Source: Candidatus Eiseniibacteriota bacterium (GTDB lineage: Bacteria; Joyebacterota; Joyebacteria; Joyebacterales; Joyebacteraceae). From it: 13,176 nt of DNA. The stretch spans positions 1-13,176 of the forward strand of contig DAOWER010000171.1 in the NCBI GenBank assembly GCA_030638405.1. Reading direction: 5' to 3'. The notes beneath the pieces are model-generated. The model saw only the letters and a list, made by a program, of their open reading frames with translations. It was not told the origin of the DNA and did no database searches. Shown piece after piece: positions 1 through 6,488 of this stretch (the first letter of the stretch is position 1; every line of letters starts with the position of its first letter). Both the position numbers and the translations under genes were made by a program.

Positions 1-2
1 AC

Positions 3-1352
3 AGCGGACAGATCCACATCGTCGGGAACAAGAGGACCAAGGAAAGGGTCATACGCCGCGAGCTCGTCGTGAGTCCGGGCGACCTGTATCAGACGTCCGA
101 GATTATCGCGAGCCAGAGGAAGATAGCCAACCTGGGCTTCTTCGACGGCCCGATGGTCGAGTTCACCGACAGCTCTGACCCCAACGACATCGACCTCGTC
201 TTCACGGTCGAGGAGCGCCAGACCGGTCGCGCAGGAGTTGGCGTATCGCACACCAGCGAGAGGGGCATAACGGGTTTCATCGAGCTGACCGAGGGCAACC
301 TCTTCGGCAACGGGCAGTACCTGGACCTCAAGTGGGAGTTCGGAAAGAAGAGCAGCGAGGTCGTGCTGGGATTCACCGAGCCGTGGTTCATGAACCGCAG
401 GCTTTCCGTCGGCTTCGACGTGTACGACACGAACGACAAACGGATCTACTCGGCCCTGCCGGACGATTTCTACAGGGAGACGTTCCCGGACGACCATGAG
501 GACATCATCGGTGACACTACGTCGGTCGCTCGCCAGTACGTCGTCGAGCGCGAGAGACGCGGCGGAGACCTCCGGGTCGGAATGCCCTTCATGGGTTCCA
601 GATACACGATGATTTACACGAAGTACACGCTAGAGCAGTTCATGCAGACCGAGTACACCAACGTAGGACGCGACACCAATGCCGACGGGTCCGCGGACAC
701 CACGGTGACCTACTACCGGCAGGACCCCGGCTGGGAGTGGAGAAGCGGGCTGACGGCCACGCTGGTGAGGCGGACGACCGACAGGCGGTTCCACCCGCGG
801 ATGGGCAGCTACACGCGCTTCTCCGCGGACCTCTTCGGTTGGGCCCTGGGCGGTGACGTTGAATACCAGCGCTACATCCTGGACGTCAGGAAGTACGTGC
901 CGGCGCTCTGGAGGGCGACGCTCATGCTTCGCGGACGGGGAGGTCTTGTCACGGGATACGGAGACTCGCGAACCGTGCCGGATGACACGCGGTTCGAGCT
1001 CGGAGGCGTCGGCCTGAACGGCGTCCGAGGCTACGACAACAGGTCGATCCTTCCGGCGGGAAGAGAGCTCTACGGCGGGCGCACGATGCTCCTCGGTACG
1101 GCGGAGCTCAAGTTCCCGATAACCGGCGAGCGGAGCCAGCTGCCGCTGCACGGTCTCTTCTTCGTCGACGCTGGCAACACGTGGGAGTCGGGCGAGGACA
1201 CGCACCCGACGGATCTGTACTGGGGAGCCGGCGCGGGGATCCGTGTCGAGGTCCCGGTGCTCGGCAACCTGGGAGTGGATTTCGGCTACGGGTTCGACGA
1301 GGTGAGAGGGAAGGACTGGATAGTCCACTACCAGTTCGGCCTCGACTTCTAG
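3..1352 (+). CDS. bamA: Outer membrane protein assembly factor BamA (5'-truncated)
   Basis: This is the C-terminal part of the Omp85 protein BamA, the barrel core of the BAM complex that folds beta-barrel proteins into the outer membrane. The reading frame is open from base 3, and the GTG at 69 lies inside a typical POTRA segment (GNKRTKERVIRREL just before it), so the true start is upstream of the window. About 449 residues are visible. The first ~70 are the end of the last POTRA domain; the rest is a 16-strand-type barrel with alternating aromatic strands. The loop-6 signature VRGY is at 1023-1034 in GGVGLNGVRGYDNR. The protein ends in a beta-signal with terminal Phe (YQFGLDF). A long barrel loop contains DTNADGSAD at 672-698, which resembles a calcium-binding loop. 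It lies directly upstream of the Skp-like gene, the usual bamA-skp-lpxD order. Family assignment is very secure. Confidence 0.95.
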   Translation, partial: SGQIHIVGNKRTKERVIRRELVVSPGDLYQTSEIIASQRKIANLGFFDGPMVEFTDSSDPNDIDLVFTVEERQTGRAGVGVSHTSERGITGFIELTEGNLFGNGQYLDLKWEFGKKSSEVVLGFTEPWFMNRRLSVGFDVYDTNDKRIYSALPDDFYRETFPDDHEDIIGDTTSVARQYVVERERRGGDLRVGMPFMGSRYTMIYTKYTLEQFMQTEYTNVGRDTNADGSADTTVTYYRQDPGWEWRSGLTATLVRRTTDRRFHPRMGSYTRFSADLFGWALGGDVEYQRYILDVRKYVPALWRATLMLRGRGGLVTGYGDSRTVPDDTRFELGGVGLNGVRGYDNRSILPAGRELYGGRTMLLGTAELKFPITGERSQLPLHGLFFVDAGNTWESGEDTHPTDLYWGAGAGIRVEVPVLGNLGVDFGYGFDEVRGKDWIVHYQFGLDF

Positions 1353-1394
1353 CGCCCGTCCTGAACACGTCCCCAATGTCGTGGGGCTCATCTT

Positions 1395-1399
1395 GGAGG
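1395..1399 (+). promoter_or_regulatory. Ribosome binding site that sets the TTG start of the Skp-like gene
   Basis: GGAGG lies five bases before TTG at 1405. The in-frame GTG at 1381 has no comparable site and would put eight extra residues before the basic start of the signal peptide. This supports TTG at 1405 as the real start. Confidence 0.7.
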
Positions 1400-1404
1400 T
1401 CGTC

Positions 1405-1935
1405 TTGAGACGCTATCTGCTTACACTTGCTGTTACCGCGGCGCTGGTCGTGTTCGCCTCTGTGGACGCGTGGTGCGCGGACGCCGTGGGGTACATCAAC
1501 TCCGATCAGCTGAGGCGCGAGTACGCCGGCGCCAGAGACCTGGACGCGCAGCTCGAGGCCAGCGTCGCCGACTGGAGGACCCAGGCCCGCGAGAAGGAAC
1601 AGGAGATAGAGGGGCTCATCACCGAGCTTCAGAACCAGCGGCTTCTGCTCTCTGAAGAGGCGGCCGGTGAGAAAGAGACGGTCATCCAGCAGAAGCAGCT
1701 CGCGTTCGAGGAGTTCCTGAACAGCGTGTGGGGCTCCAGCGGCCTCGCGGTGCAGCGGGAGGCCGAGCTCTGGCAGCCGATCTTCGACAGGATCAACGGG
1801 ATACTCGAGGAGATAGGCGCCGAGGGCGAGTACACGATGATCTTCGACGCGGCCCGCATGGGCATCGTCTATGCCGCCCCGTCGACCGACGTCACTCAGC
1901 AGGTGCTCGACAGGCTCAACGGGACGGAGGAATAG
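1405..1935 (+). CDS. skp: OmpH/Skp family periplasmic chaperone
   Basis: Small secreted protein of about 176 residues that fits the OmpH/Skp family, periplasmic holdases that carry unfolded outer-membrane proteins to BAM. The N-terminus is a signal peptide: MRRY, then a hydrophobic stretch (LLTLAVTAALVVFASV), then a cleavage region around residues 22-27 (VDA/WCADA). The mature part begins VGYINSDQL, like the VGYVD-type start of the family. A long charged, Gln/Glu-rich helical region with coiled-coil character follows (about residues 45-110), matching the Skp tentacles. The C-terminal TDVTQQVLDRLN matches the family's short conserved tail. The start is TTG at 1405, chosen for its GGAGG site and signal peptide; an alternative GTG is at 1381. 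It lies 52 bases after bamA and 40 before lpxD, consistent with one operon. Sequence conservation in this family is low, so the call rests on architecture and context. Confidence 0.85.
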   Translation: MRRYLLTLAVTAALVVFASVDAWCADAVGYINSDQLRREYAGARDLDAQLEASVADWRTQAREKEQEIEGLITELQNQRLLLSEEAAGEKETVIQQKQLAFEEFLNSVWGSSGLAVQREAELWQPIFDRINGILEEIGAEGEYTMIFDAARMGIVYAAPSTDVTQQVLDRLNGTEE

Positions 1936-1975
1936 CACGGTTTCCGGTGCTCTTCCGTCACTGCCCGGAGCGGGA

Positions 1976-3091
1976 ATGGGCATAACCCTCGCAGATGTGG
2001 CGAAGTTCGTCGGCGGTGAGGTCGTCGGTGACGGCTCCACCGAACTGGCCGGCGTCGCCGGGATCAAGGAAGCGCGCGCAGGCGAGCTGACCTTCGTTTC
2101 CAATCCCAGGTACAAGAGGTGCGTGGCGGACACGTCCGCATCGGCGGTCGTGGTGTCCCGGAGCTACGCGACCGGGGCGCGTCCCGACGGCACCTCGCTC
2201 ATCGTCGTGGACGACCCTTACGACGCCTTCGCGAGGGCCATGACGCTCTTCGCCCCGGAAGGTGACATCGTGAGGGAGGGCGTTCACCCCTCCGCGGTCG
2301 TCGCCGAGTCCGCGACACTGGGCGAGAGGGTCTCCATCGGCGCGAACGTCGCCGTGATGGACGACGCGGCGATCGGGAACGGGACCACGATCCACGCCGG
2401 GTCGTTCGTGGGCAGGTCGGTCACCCTGGGGAGCGACGCGACGATCTACCCGAACGTTACGATACGCCACGGGTGCGTCCTGGGGGAGCGCGTGATCGTC
2501 CACTCCGGGACCGTCATCGGCAGCGACGGCTTCGGGTTCGCCCTCTCTGGCCGTGCGCACACGAAGGTCCCTCAGATCGGGAACGTCGTCATCGAGGACG
2601 ACGTTGAGATCGGGGCCAACGTCTGCATCGACAGGGCCACTCTCGGCTCGACGCGCGTCTCCCGCGGCAGCAAGATAGACAACCTGGTCCAGGTGGCGCA
2701 CAACGTGGAGATCGGAGAGGGCTCGATAGTTGTTGCACAGGCCGGCATCTCCGGAAGCACCAGAGTCGGCAAGGGGGTCATCCTTGCCGGTCAGGCCGGG
2801 ATCGTCGGGCACATAGAGATAGGGGACGGCGCGATGGTGGCCGCGCAGGCCGGCGTGACCAAGTCGGTTCCGGCGGGCGAGCGCGTGTCGGGGTATCCTG
2901 CCCGGAAGCACTCCGCTGCGAAACGGTTGTACGCCCTCATCGAGCATCTCCCCAGACTGGTCGGGAAGGTCAGGGGTCTGGAATCCCGCATCAGCAAGCT
3001 GGAGGACGCCATGGAGCGCGGAGGCGCGGCGGGGGCAGCGGGTGGCGGTCGGACCGGGGACGGGCGCGAGCGTCCGGACGAGGAGGTCTGA
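1976..3091 (+). CDS. lpxD: UDP-3-O-(3-hydroxyacyl)glucosamine N-acyltransferase LpxD
   Basis: Third step of lipid A synthesis: transfers a 3-hydroxyacyl chain from ACP to the 2-amino group of UDP-3-O-acyl-glucosamine in the cytosol. The 371-residue protein has the N-terminal uridine-binding domain (MGITLADVAKFVGGEVVGD, then GELTFVSNPRY), a long left-handed beta-helix of hexapeptide repeats from about residue 100 to 310, and a C-terminal helix. The conserved SDGFGF motif is near residues 183-188. The catalytic His is His242 in QVAHNVEIG, equivalent to E. coli His239. The C-terminus (from about residue 320) is predicted helical or coiled coil and ends in an unusual Gly/Ala-rich, charged tail. 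ATG at 1976 is preceded by GGAG with a 5-base spacer; the frame is open further upstream but that part overlaps the Skp gene and is not LpxD-like. The stop shares one base with the next start (TGATG). Confidence 0.96.
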   Translation: MGITLADVAKFVGGEVVGDGSTELAGVAGIKEARAGELTFVSNPRYKRCVADTSASAVVVSRSYATGARPDGTSLIVVDDPYDAFARAMTLFAPEGDIVREGVHPSAVVAESATLGERVSIGANVAVMDDAAIGNGTTIHAGSFVGRSVTLGSDATIYPNVTIRHGCVLGERVIVHSGTVIGSDGFGFALSGRAHTKVPQIGNVVIEDDVEIGANVCIDRATLGSTRVSRGSKIDNLVQVAHNVEIGEGSIVVAQAGISGSTRVGKGVILAGQAGIVGHIEIGDGAMVAAQAGVTKSVPAGERVSGYPARKHSAAKRLYALIEHLPRLVGKVRGLESRISKLEDAMERGGAAGAAGGGRTGDGRERPDEEV

Positions 3092-4404
3092 TGCTCAGGA
3101 CGCGGCAGAGAACACTTAAGACCGGCTGCTCGTACAAGGGTATTGGTATCCACACCGGTCAAGAGGTGACGGTTTCGTTCAAGCCGGCTCCTCCTGACCA
3201 CGGCGTAGTGTTCGTCAGAGTTGACCTGCCGGGCGCCCCGGAGGTGCCGGCTTCGATCAAACATGTCGCTCTGAGCAACGACAACCCCCGGCGCACGACG
3301 CTCTCTCGCAACGGTGTGAAGATCCATACCGTTGAGCATGTGCTCGCCGCGCTCGCGGGTCTGGGCATCGACAACGCCGTCGTGGAATTGGACGCCGACG
3401 AGCCCGCGGAGCCAGCGGACGGCAGCTGCGAGTCGTTCGTCGATATCCTGACCGAGGCGGGGATCATTGAGCAGGACGCTTCTCTACAGCATCTGGAGAT
3501 CGCCGAGCCCATTGCGTTCGATGACGGCGACGTTCACATCGCTGCCAGCCCTTACGACGGATTCAGGCTCTCGTTCACCATCGACTACGAGAACCCCACC
3601 ATCGGCACGCAGTACGCCAGCTTCGAGATTACTGACAAGACGTTCCTCGAGGAGATCGCCTCGGCTAGGACGTTCGCGCTGCAGAGCGATGTCGAGGACC
3701 TTCAGAAGATGGGTCTCATCAAGGGCGGCAGCCTCGAGAACGCCATCGTCGTCGGCAAGGACGGCATCGTCAACCAGAGCGATCTCAGGTTCCCGGACGA
3801 GTTCGTCCGTCACAAGATCCTCGATCTCCTGGGCGATCTCGCGCTTCTGGGAATGCCCTTGCGCGGTCACGTGTACGCGTCGAAGTCGGGTCATTCCACG
3901 AACGTCAAATTCGTCGACCGCCTGCGAAACGCGATCCAGGAAGGCAAGGTCAAATACAGCGGTACGACCGGCTGGGACATAGGTGCCATCGAGAAGATCC
4001 TCCCGCACCGATATCCGTTCCTGCTTGTCGACAGGATACTCGAGCTCGACGACAGGCGCGTCGTCGGGGTGAAGAACTTCACCATGAACGAGTGGTTCTT
4101 CGCGGGGCATTTCCCCGGCCATCCGATCGTCCCCGCCGTGCTTCTGGTAGAGGCGATGGCGCAGGTCGGCGGCTTCCTGCTCTTGTCCAGGGTGGAGGAG
4201 CGCGAAAAGAAGCTGGTCTACTTCATGGGCATCGACAACGCGAGGTTCAGACGGCCGGTGCGCCCCGGCGATTCCGTGCGCTTCGAGCTCGAGCTCCTCA
4301 GGCTGCGCGGCGGAACGTGCAAGATGCATGCGTCCGCGTACGTGAGAGGCGAGCTCGTGGCCGAAGGCGACCTGTGGTCACAGGTCGTAGAAAGAGAGCC
4401 CTAG
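3091..4404 (+). CDS. lpxC/fabZ: Bifunctional LpxC-FabZ fusion (UDP-3-O-acyl-GlcNAc deacetylase / 3-hydroxyacyl-ACP dehydratase)
   Basis: One 437-residue chain joins two enzymes. Residues 1 to ~285 are LpxC, the zinc deacetylase that commits UDP-3-O-acyl-GlcNAc to lipid A. Zinc ligands are visible as His83 (HTVEH), His241 and Asp245 (FVRHKILDLLGD), and the catalytic His268 is in KSGH. Residues ~295 to 437 are FabZ, the hot-dog dehydratase that uses the same 3-hydroxyacyl-ACP pool for fatty acid elongation. Its start is GAIEKILPHRYPFLLVDRI, and the catalytic His340 (GHFPGHP) and Glu354 (EAMAQ) keep the 14-residue spacing of E. coli His54/Glu68. The usual PGV between them is PAV (Ala349). Both active sites look intact. 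ATG overlaps the lpxD stop by one base and has AGGAGG four bases upstream. lpxA begins six bases after the stop. This fusion is known from Bacteroidetes/Chlorobi and relatives and puts an acyl-consuming and an acyl-diverting step on one polypeptide. Confidence 0.97.
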   Translation: MLRTRQRTLKTGCSYKGIGIHTGQEVTVSFKPAPPDHGVVFVRVDLPGAPEVPASIKHVALSNDNPRRTTLSRNGVKIHTVEHVLAALAGLGIDNAVVELDADEPAEPADGSCESFVDILTEAGIIEQDASLQHLEIAEPIAFDDGDVHIAASPYDGFRLSFTIDYENPTIGTQYASFEITDKTFLEEIASARTFALQSDVEDLQKMGLIKGGSLENAIVVGKDGIVNQSDLRFPDEFVRHKILDLLGDLALLGMPLRGHVYASKSGHSTNVKFVDRLRNAIQEGKVKYSGTTGWDIGAIEKILPHRYPFLLVDRILELDDRRVVGVKNFTMNEWFFAGHFPGHPIVPAVLLVEAMAQVGGFLLLSRVEEREKKLVYFMGIDNARFRRPVRPGDSVRFELELLRLRGGTCKMHASAYVRGELVAEGDLWSQVVEREP

Positions 4405-4410
4405 AACTTT

Positions 4411-5190
4411 ATGGCTGCCGTGGACGAGAGAGCAGTAGTACACGAGCGCGCGCGGATAGCCGAGGGCGTGCGGATAGGCCCGTTCGCCATCGTCGGTCCC
4501 GATGTGGAGATAGGGCGCGGGACCGTCGTGGGTGGGATGGCGGTGGTGGAGAAGAACACGACCATCGGCGAGGACTGCGTACTGGGCCACTTGGCGGTCG
4601 TCGGTACCGACCCGCAGGACCTGAAGTACCACGGCGAGGTGACGCGCCTTGTCATAGGGGATCGCACGACGATTCGTGAGTTCGCGACGATCAATCGAGC
4701 AACGGCTGGGGAGGACGACGACGCGACCCGCGTTGGTAGCGACACGCTGATCATGGCGTACGCGCACGTTGCTCACAACTGCGTCATCGGGGACCACGTG
4801 GTCATCACCAACGCGGTCAATCTGGCCGGCCACGTTGTCGTCGAGGACTACGCGATCATCGGCGGGATGACGGCCGTGCAGCAGTTCGTTCAGATCGGCA
4901 CTCACAGCTACGTCGGCGGAGCGTGCCGCGTGACCAAGGACGTGCCTCCCTATCTCAAGATCGGCGGTGTCCCGACTCGCCCGATCGAGATGAACACAGT
5001 CGGTCTTCTGCGGCGCGGCTACTCGGATGAGTCGCTCAACTACCTCCGCAAGGCGTACAGGTTCCTCTACCTGTCCGACCTGAACACGACGCAGGCGGTC
5101 GAGCGCATAAAGTCCGAGCTCCCCATGAACGATGAGATCTCGCGACTGGTCTCGTTCATCGAGTGCTCGACTCGAGGCATCATCAAGTAG
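4411..5190 (+). CDS. lpxA: Acyl-ACP:UDP-GlcNAc O-acyltransferase LpxA
   Basis: First enzyme of lipid A synthesis, cytosolic, transferring a 3-hydroxyacyl chain to the 3-position of UDP-GlcNAc or, if made, to the 3-amino group of UDP-GlcNAc3N. Length 259 residues is normal. It has an N-terminal left-handed beta-helix and a C-terminal helical region (LLRRGYSDESLNYLRKAYRFLY). The catalytic base is His122 in AYAHVAHNC, equivalent to E. coli His125. His141 of NLAGHV (E. coli His144) is kept. The residue matching E. coli His160 is Gln157 (AVQQF instead of AVHQF). Gly170 sits where E. coli Gly173 sets a 14-carbon acyl ruler, so a long 3-hydroxyacyl chain is plausible. It starts six bases after lpxC-fabZ with only a weak AAAGAGAG site, so translation is probably coupled. 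A GnnA-like gene follows after a 248-base spacer. Confidence 0.96.
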   Translation: MAAVDERAVVHERARIAEGVRIGPFAIVGPDVEIGRGTVVGGMAVVEKNTTIGEDCVLGHLAVVGTDPQDLKYHGEVTRLVIGDRTTIREFATINRATAGEDDDATRVGSDTLIMAYAHVAHNCVIGDHVVITNAVNLAGHVVVEDYAIIGGMTAVQQFVQIGTHSYVGGACRVTKDVPPYLKIGGVPTRPIEMNTVGLLRRGYSDESLNYLRKAYRFLYLSDLNTTQAVERIKSELPMNDEISRLVSFIECSTRGIIK

Positions 5191-5277
5191 CAGGCTCCGT
5201 AGGCTCGGTGCTCGGCAGCACGGGGCCGTCGGCTCAGGCGCCCGGGAGTTTCGGACGTGTGCCGGAACGGGGTGATG

Positions 5278-5292
5278 CCCGAGCGGCACGGC
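5278..5292. repeat. 15-base direct repeat, copy 1
   Basis: CCCGAGCGGCACGGC occurs here and again identically at 5310-5324, a 32-base period. The bases just before each copy are also loosely alike (GGGGTGATG versus GGGGCGCAAT), so the duplicated unit may be around 25 bases. Confidence 0.75.
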
Positions 5293-5305
5293 GCCCGAGG
5301 GGCGC
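5291..5305 (+). other. Short GC hairpin between the repeats
   Basis: GCGCCC (5291-5296), loop GAG, then GGGCGC (5300-5305) form a perfect six-pair GC stem. No T-run follows it directly, so it is not a standard intrinsic terminator by itself. Confidence 0.5.
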
Positions 5306-5309
5306 AATC

Positions 5310-5324
5310 CCCGAGCGGCACGGC
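5310..5324. repeat. 15-base direct repeat, copy 2
   Basis: Second identical copy of CCCGAGCGGCACGGC, 32 bases downstream of the first. An A-rich run (AAGAAAGAA) follows only this copy. Confidence 0.75.
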
Positions 5325-5438
5325 AAGAAAGAACGGCGCACCGCAAGCGGGGGGGACCCTGTTTTTTCGTAGGACAGCGCGGTGCCGGCTGACGCCCGGG
5401 CGGGGCGCACGCGCGGCGGCACTGGACGGGAGAGACAG

Positions 5439-6401
5439 ATGCTCAGAGTGGGAGTAGTGGGGGTCGGACATCTCGGGCGGCTTCACGCCCGCGTCTATTC
5501 GGAGATGGACTCGTGCGAACTCGTCGGTGTATGCGACACTGACGGGAGCCGCGCCGCCGAGGTCGCCGGCGAGTTCGGGACCGAGGCCGTGGGCGATCTC
5601 GACGGTCTTCTCGACCGTGTCGACGCCGTCAGCCTGGCCACGCCAACCGTCTCGCACCACCGCGTCGCGCGCGAATGCCTCGAACGCGGCGTTCACGTGC
5701 TGGTCGAGAAGCCTATCGCCGGAACCGTGGACGAGGCCCGCGAGATGGTCGAGCTGGGGCGCGAGAAGGGGCTCGTCCTGCAGGTGGGGCACATAGAGCG
5801 CTTCAATCCCGCCGTCCGGGCCGCCCTGGGTGTGCTCGATGCGCCCAAGTTCATAGAGGTCCACCGGCTGGGCGTCTTCGTCCCGAGGGGAACGGACGTC
5901 GCGGTCATTCTCGATCTCATGATCCACGACATCGACCTGATACTGTCCACGGTCCACGCCGACGTCGAGACGATCGAGGCGGTGGGCATCCCTGTTCTGT
6001 CCCCGTCGATAGACATTGCCAACGCGAGGCTGTCCTTCAGCGACGGGTGCGTCGCCAACATCACGGCTAGCCGCGTGTCGAGGGAGAAGGTCCGCAAGAT
6101 CCGTTTCTTCCAGCACAGCGCCTACGTCTCCGTTGACACGCTCGAGCCCAGAGCTCAGGTGTTCCGGCGGAAATCGGTTTCGGAGGACACGCTGCGACGC
6201 ATCGCCAGCGGCGAGATCGAAGGCGGGCTCGAGTCGGTCGTCGACTACGAGGACCTTCCGCTCGACAGGTCTGAGCCGCTCAGGCTCGAGCTGGAGTCGT
6301 TCGTGACCGCGGTCACCGGGAAGAGCGAGCCCGTCGTTCGCGGTGAAGATGGTCTTCGGGCGCTCGAAGTCGCCATGGAGATCCTCCGGCAGATCGGCTA
6401 G
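5439..6401 (+). CDS. Gfo/Idh/MocA family NAD(P)-dependent oxidoreductase, GnnA-like
   Basis: A 320-residue sugar-type dehydrogenase. The N-terminal Rossmann fold shows GVGHLG at residues 8-13 and the family's EKPIA motif with Lys91. The C-terminal alpha/beta domain carries GHIERFNP (His118) and DLMIHDID with Asp159 and His163, the usual catalytic positions. Its position between lpxA and lpxB matches GnnA of Acidithiobacillus ferrooxidans, which oxidises the 3-OH of UDP-GlcNAc before the aminotransferase GnnB makes UDP-GlcNAc3N for amide-linked lipid A. No GnnB is present here, so the exact substrate is an inference; another nucleotide-sugar or envelope-sugar oxidation is possible. The start is ATG at 5439 with GGGAGAG four bases upstream; the frame is open to 5382 but that segment is spacer. 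lpxB follows after 87 bases. Confidence 0.88.
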   Translation: MLRVGVVGVGHLGRLHARVYSEMDSCELVGVCDTDGSRAAEVAGEFGTEAVGDLDGLLDRVDAVSLATPTVSHHRVARECLERGVHVLVEKPIAGTVDEAREMVELGREKGLVLQVGHIERFNPAVRAALGVLDAPKFIEVHRLGVFVPRGTDVAVILDLMIHDIDLILSTVHADVETIEAVGIPVLSPSIDIANARLSFSDGCVANITASRVSREKVRKIRFFQHSAYVSVDTLEPRAQVFRRKSVSEDTLRRIASGEIEGGLESVVDYEDLPLDRSEPLRLELESFVTAVTGKSEPVVRGEDGLRALEVAMEILRQIG

Positions 6402-6488
6402 CCGGGTCGGGCCTTCGCGGCGGCCGGCCTGGCGCTTCCACCGAGGGATTCCGACGTCTCCGGAGCAGAGAGGGTAGCGGAGGCTGCG

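Larger units (their letters stand above)
5191..5438. other. Non-coding spacer between lpxA and the GnnA-like gene
   Basis: This 248-base gap is the longest in the window. It holds two copies of a 15-base direct repeat, a GC-rich hairpin between them, a weak CCGC/GCGG element (5341-5350) followed by a G-run and a T6 tract (5362-5367), and a possible long-range pairing of GTGCCG (5382-5387) with CGGCAC (5417-5422). Short open frames here lack start sites and recognisable protein sequence. I see no convincing -35/-10 promoter, but the gap would be the natural place for a second promoter or a partial terminator dividing the cluster. Confidence 0.6.

Noticed and set aside
69..71. GTG as start of the BamA gene
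   Set aside because: Typical POTRA sequence continues upstream to base 3, so the gene simply enters from outside the window.
1958..2947. A 329-codon minus-strand open frame opposite lpxD
   Set aside because: It is a compositional shadow of the hexapeptide-repeat gene lpxD on the + strand.
5341..5367. Intrinsic terminator before the GnnA-like gene
   Set aside because: The CCGC/GCGG stem is too short and is separated from the T6 tract by a G-run and ACCCTG; pairing is too weak to call.
5163..5457. Small + strand open frames in the lpxA downstream spacer
   Set aside because: They have no good ribosome site, no recognisable protein pattern, and overlap each other in a repeat-bearing GC-rich spacer.
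6402..6488. Possible promoter or gene in the 87-base gap before lpxB
   Set aside because: Only the lpxB ribosome site (GGAGG at 6479-6483) is convincing; GGCCGGCC-like symmetry here is short and expected at this GC content.
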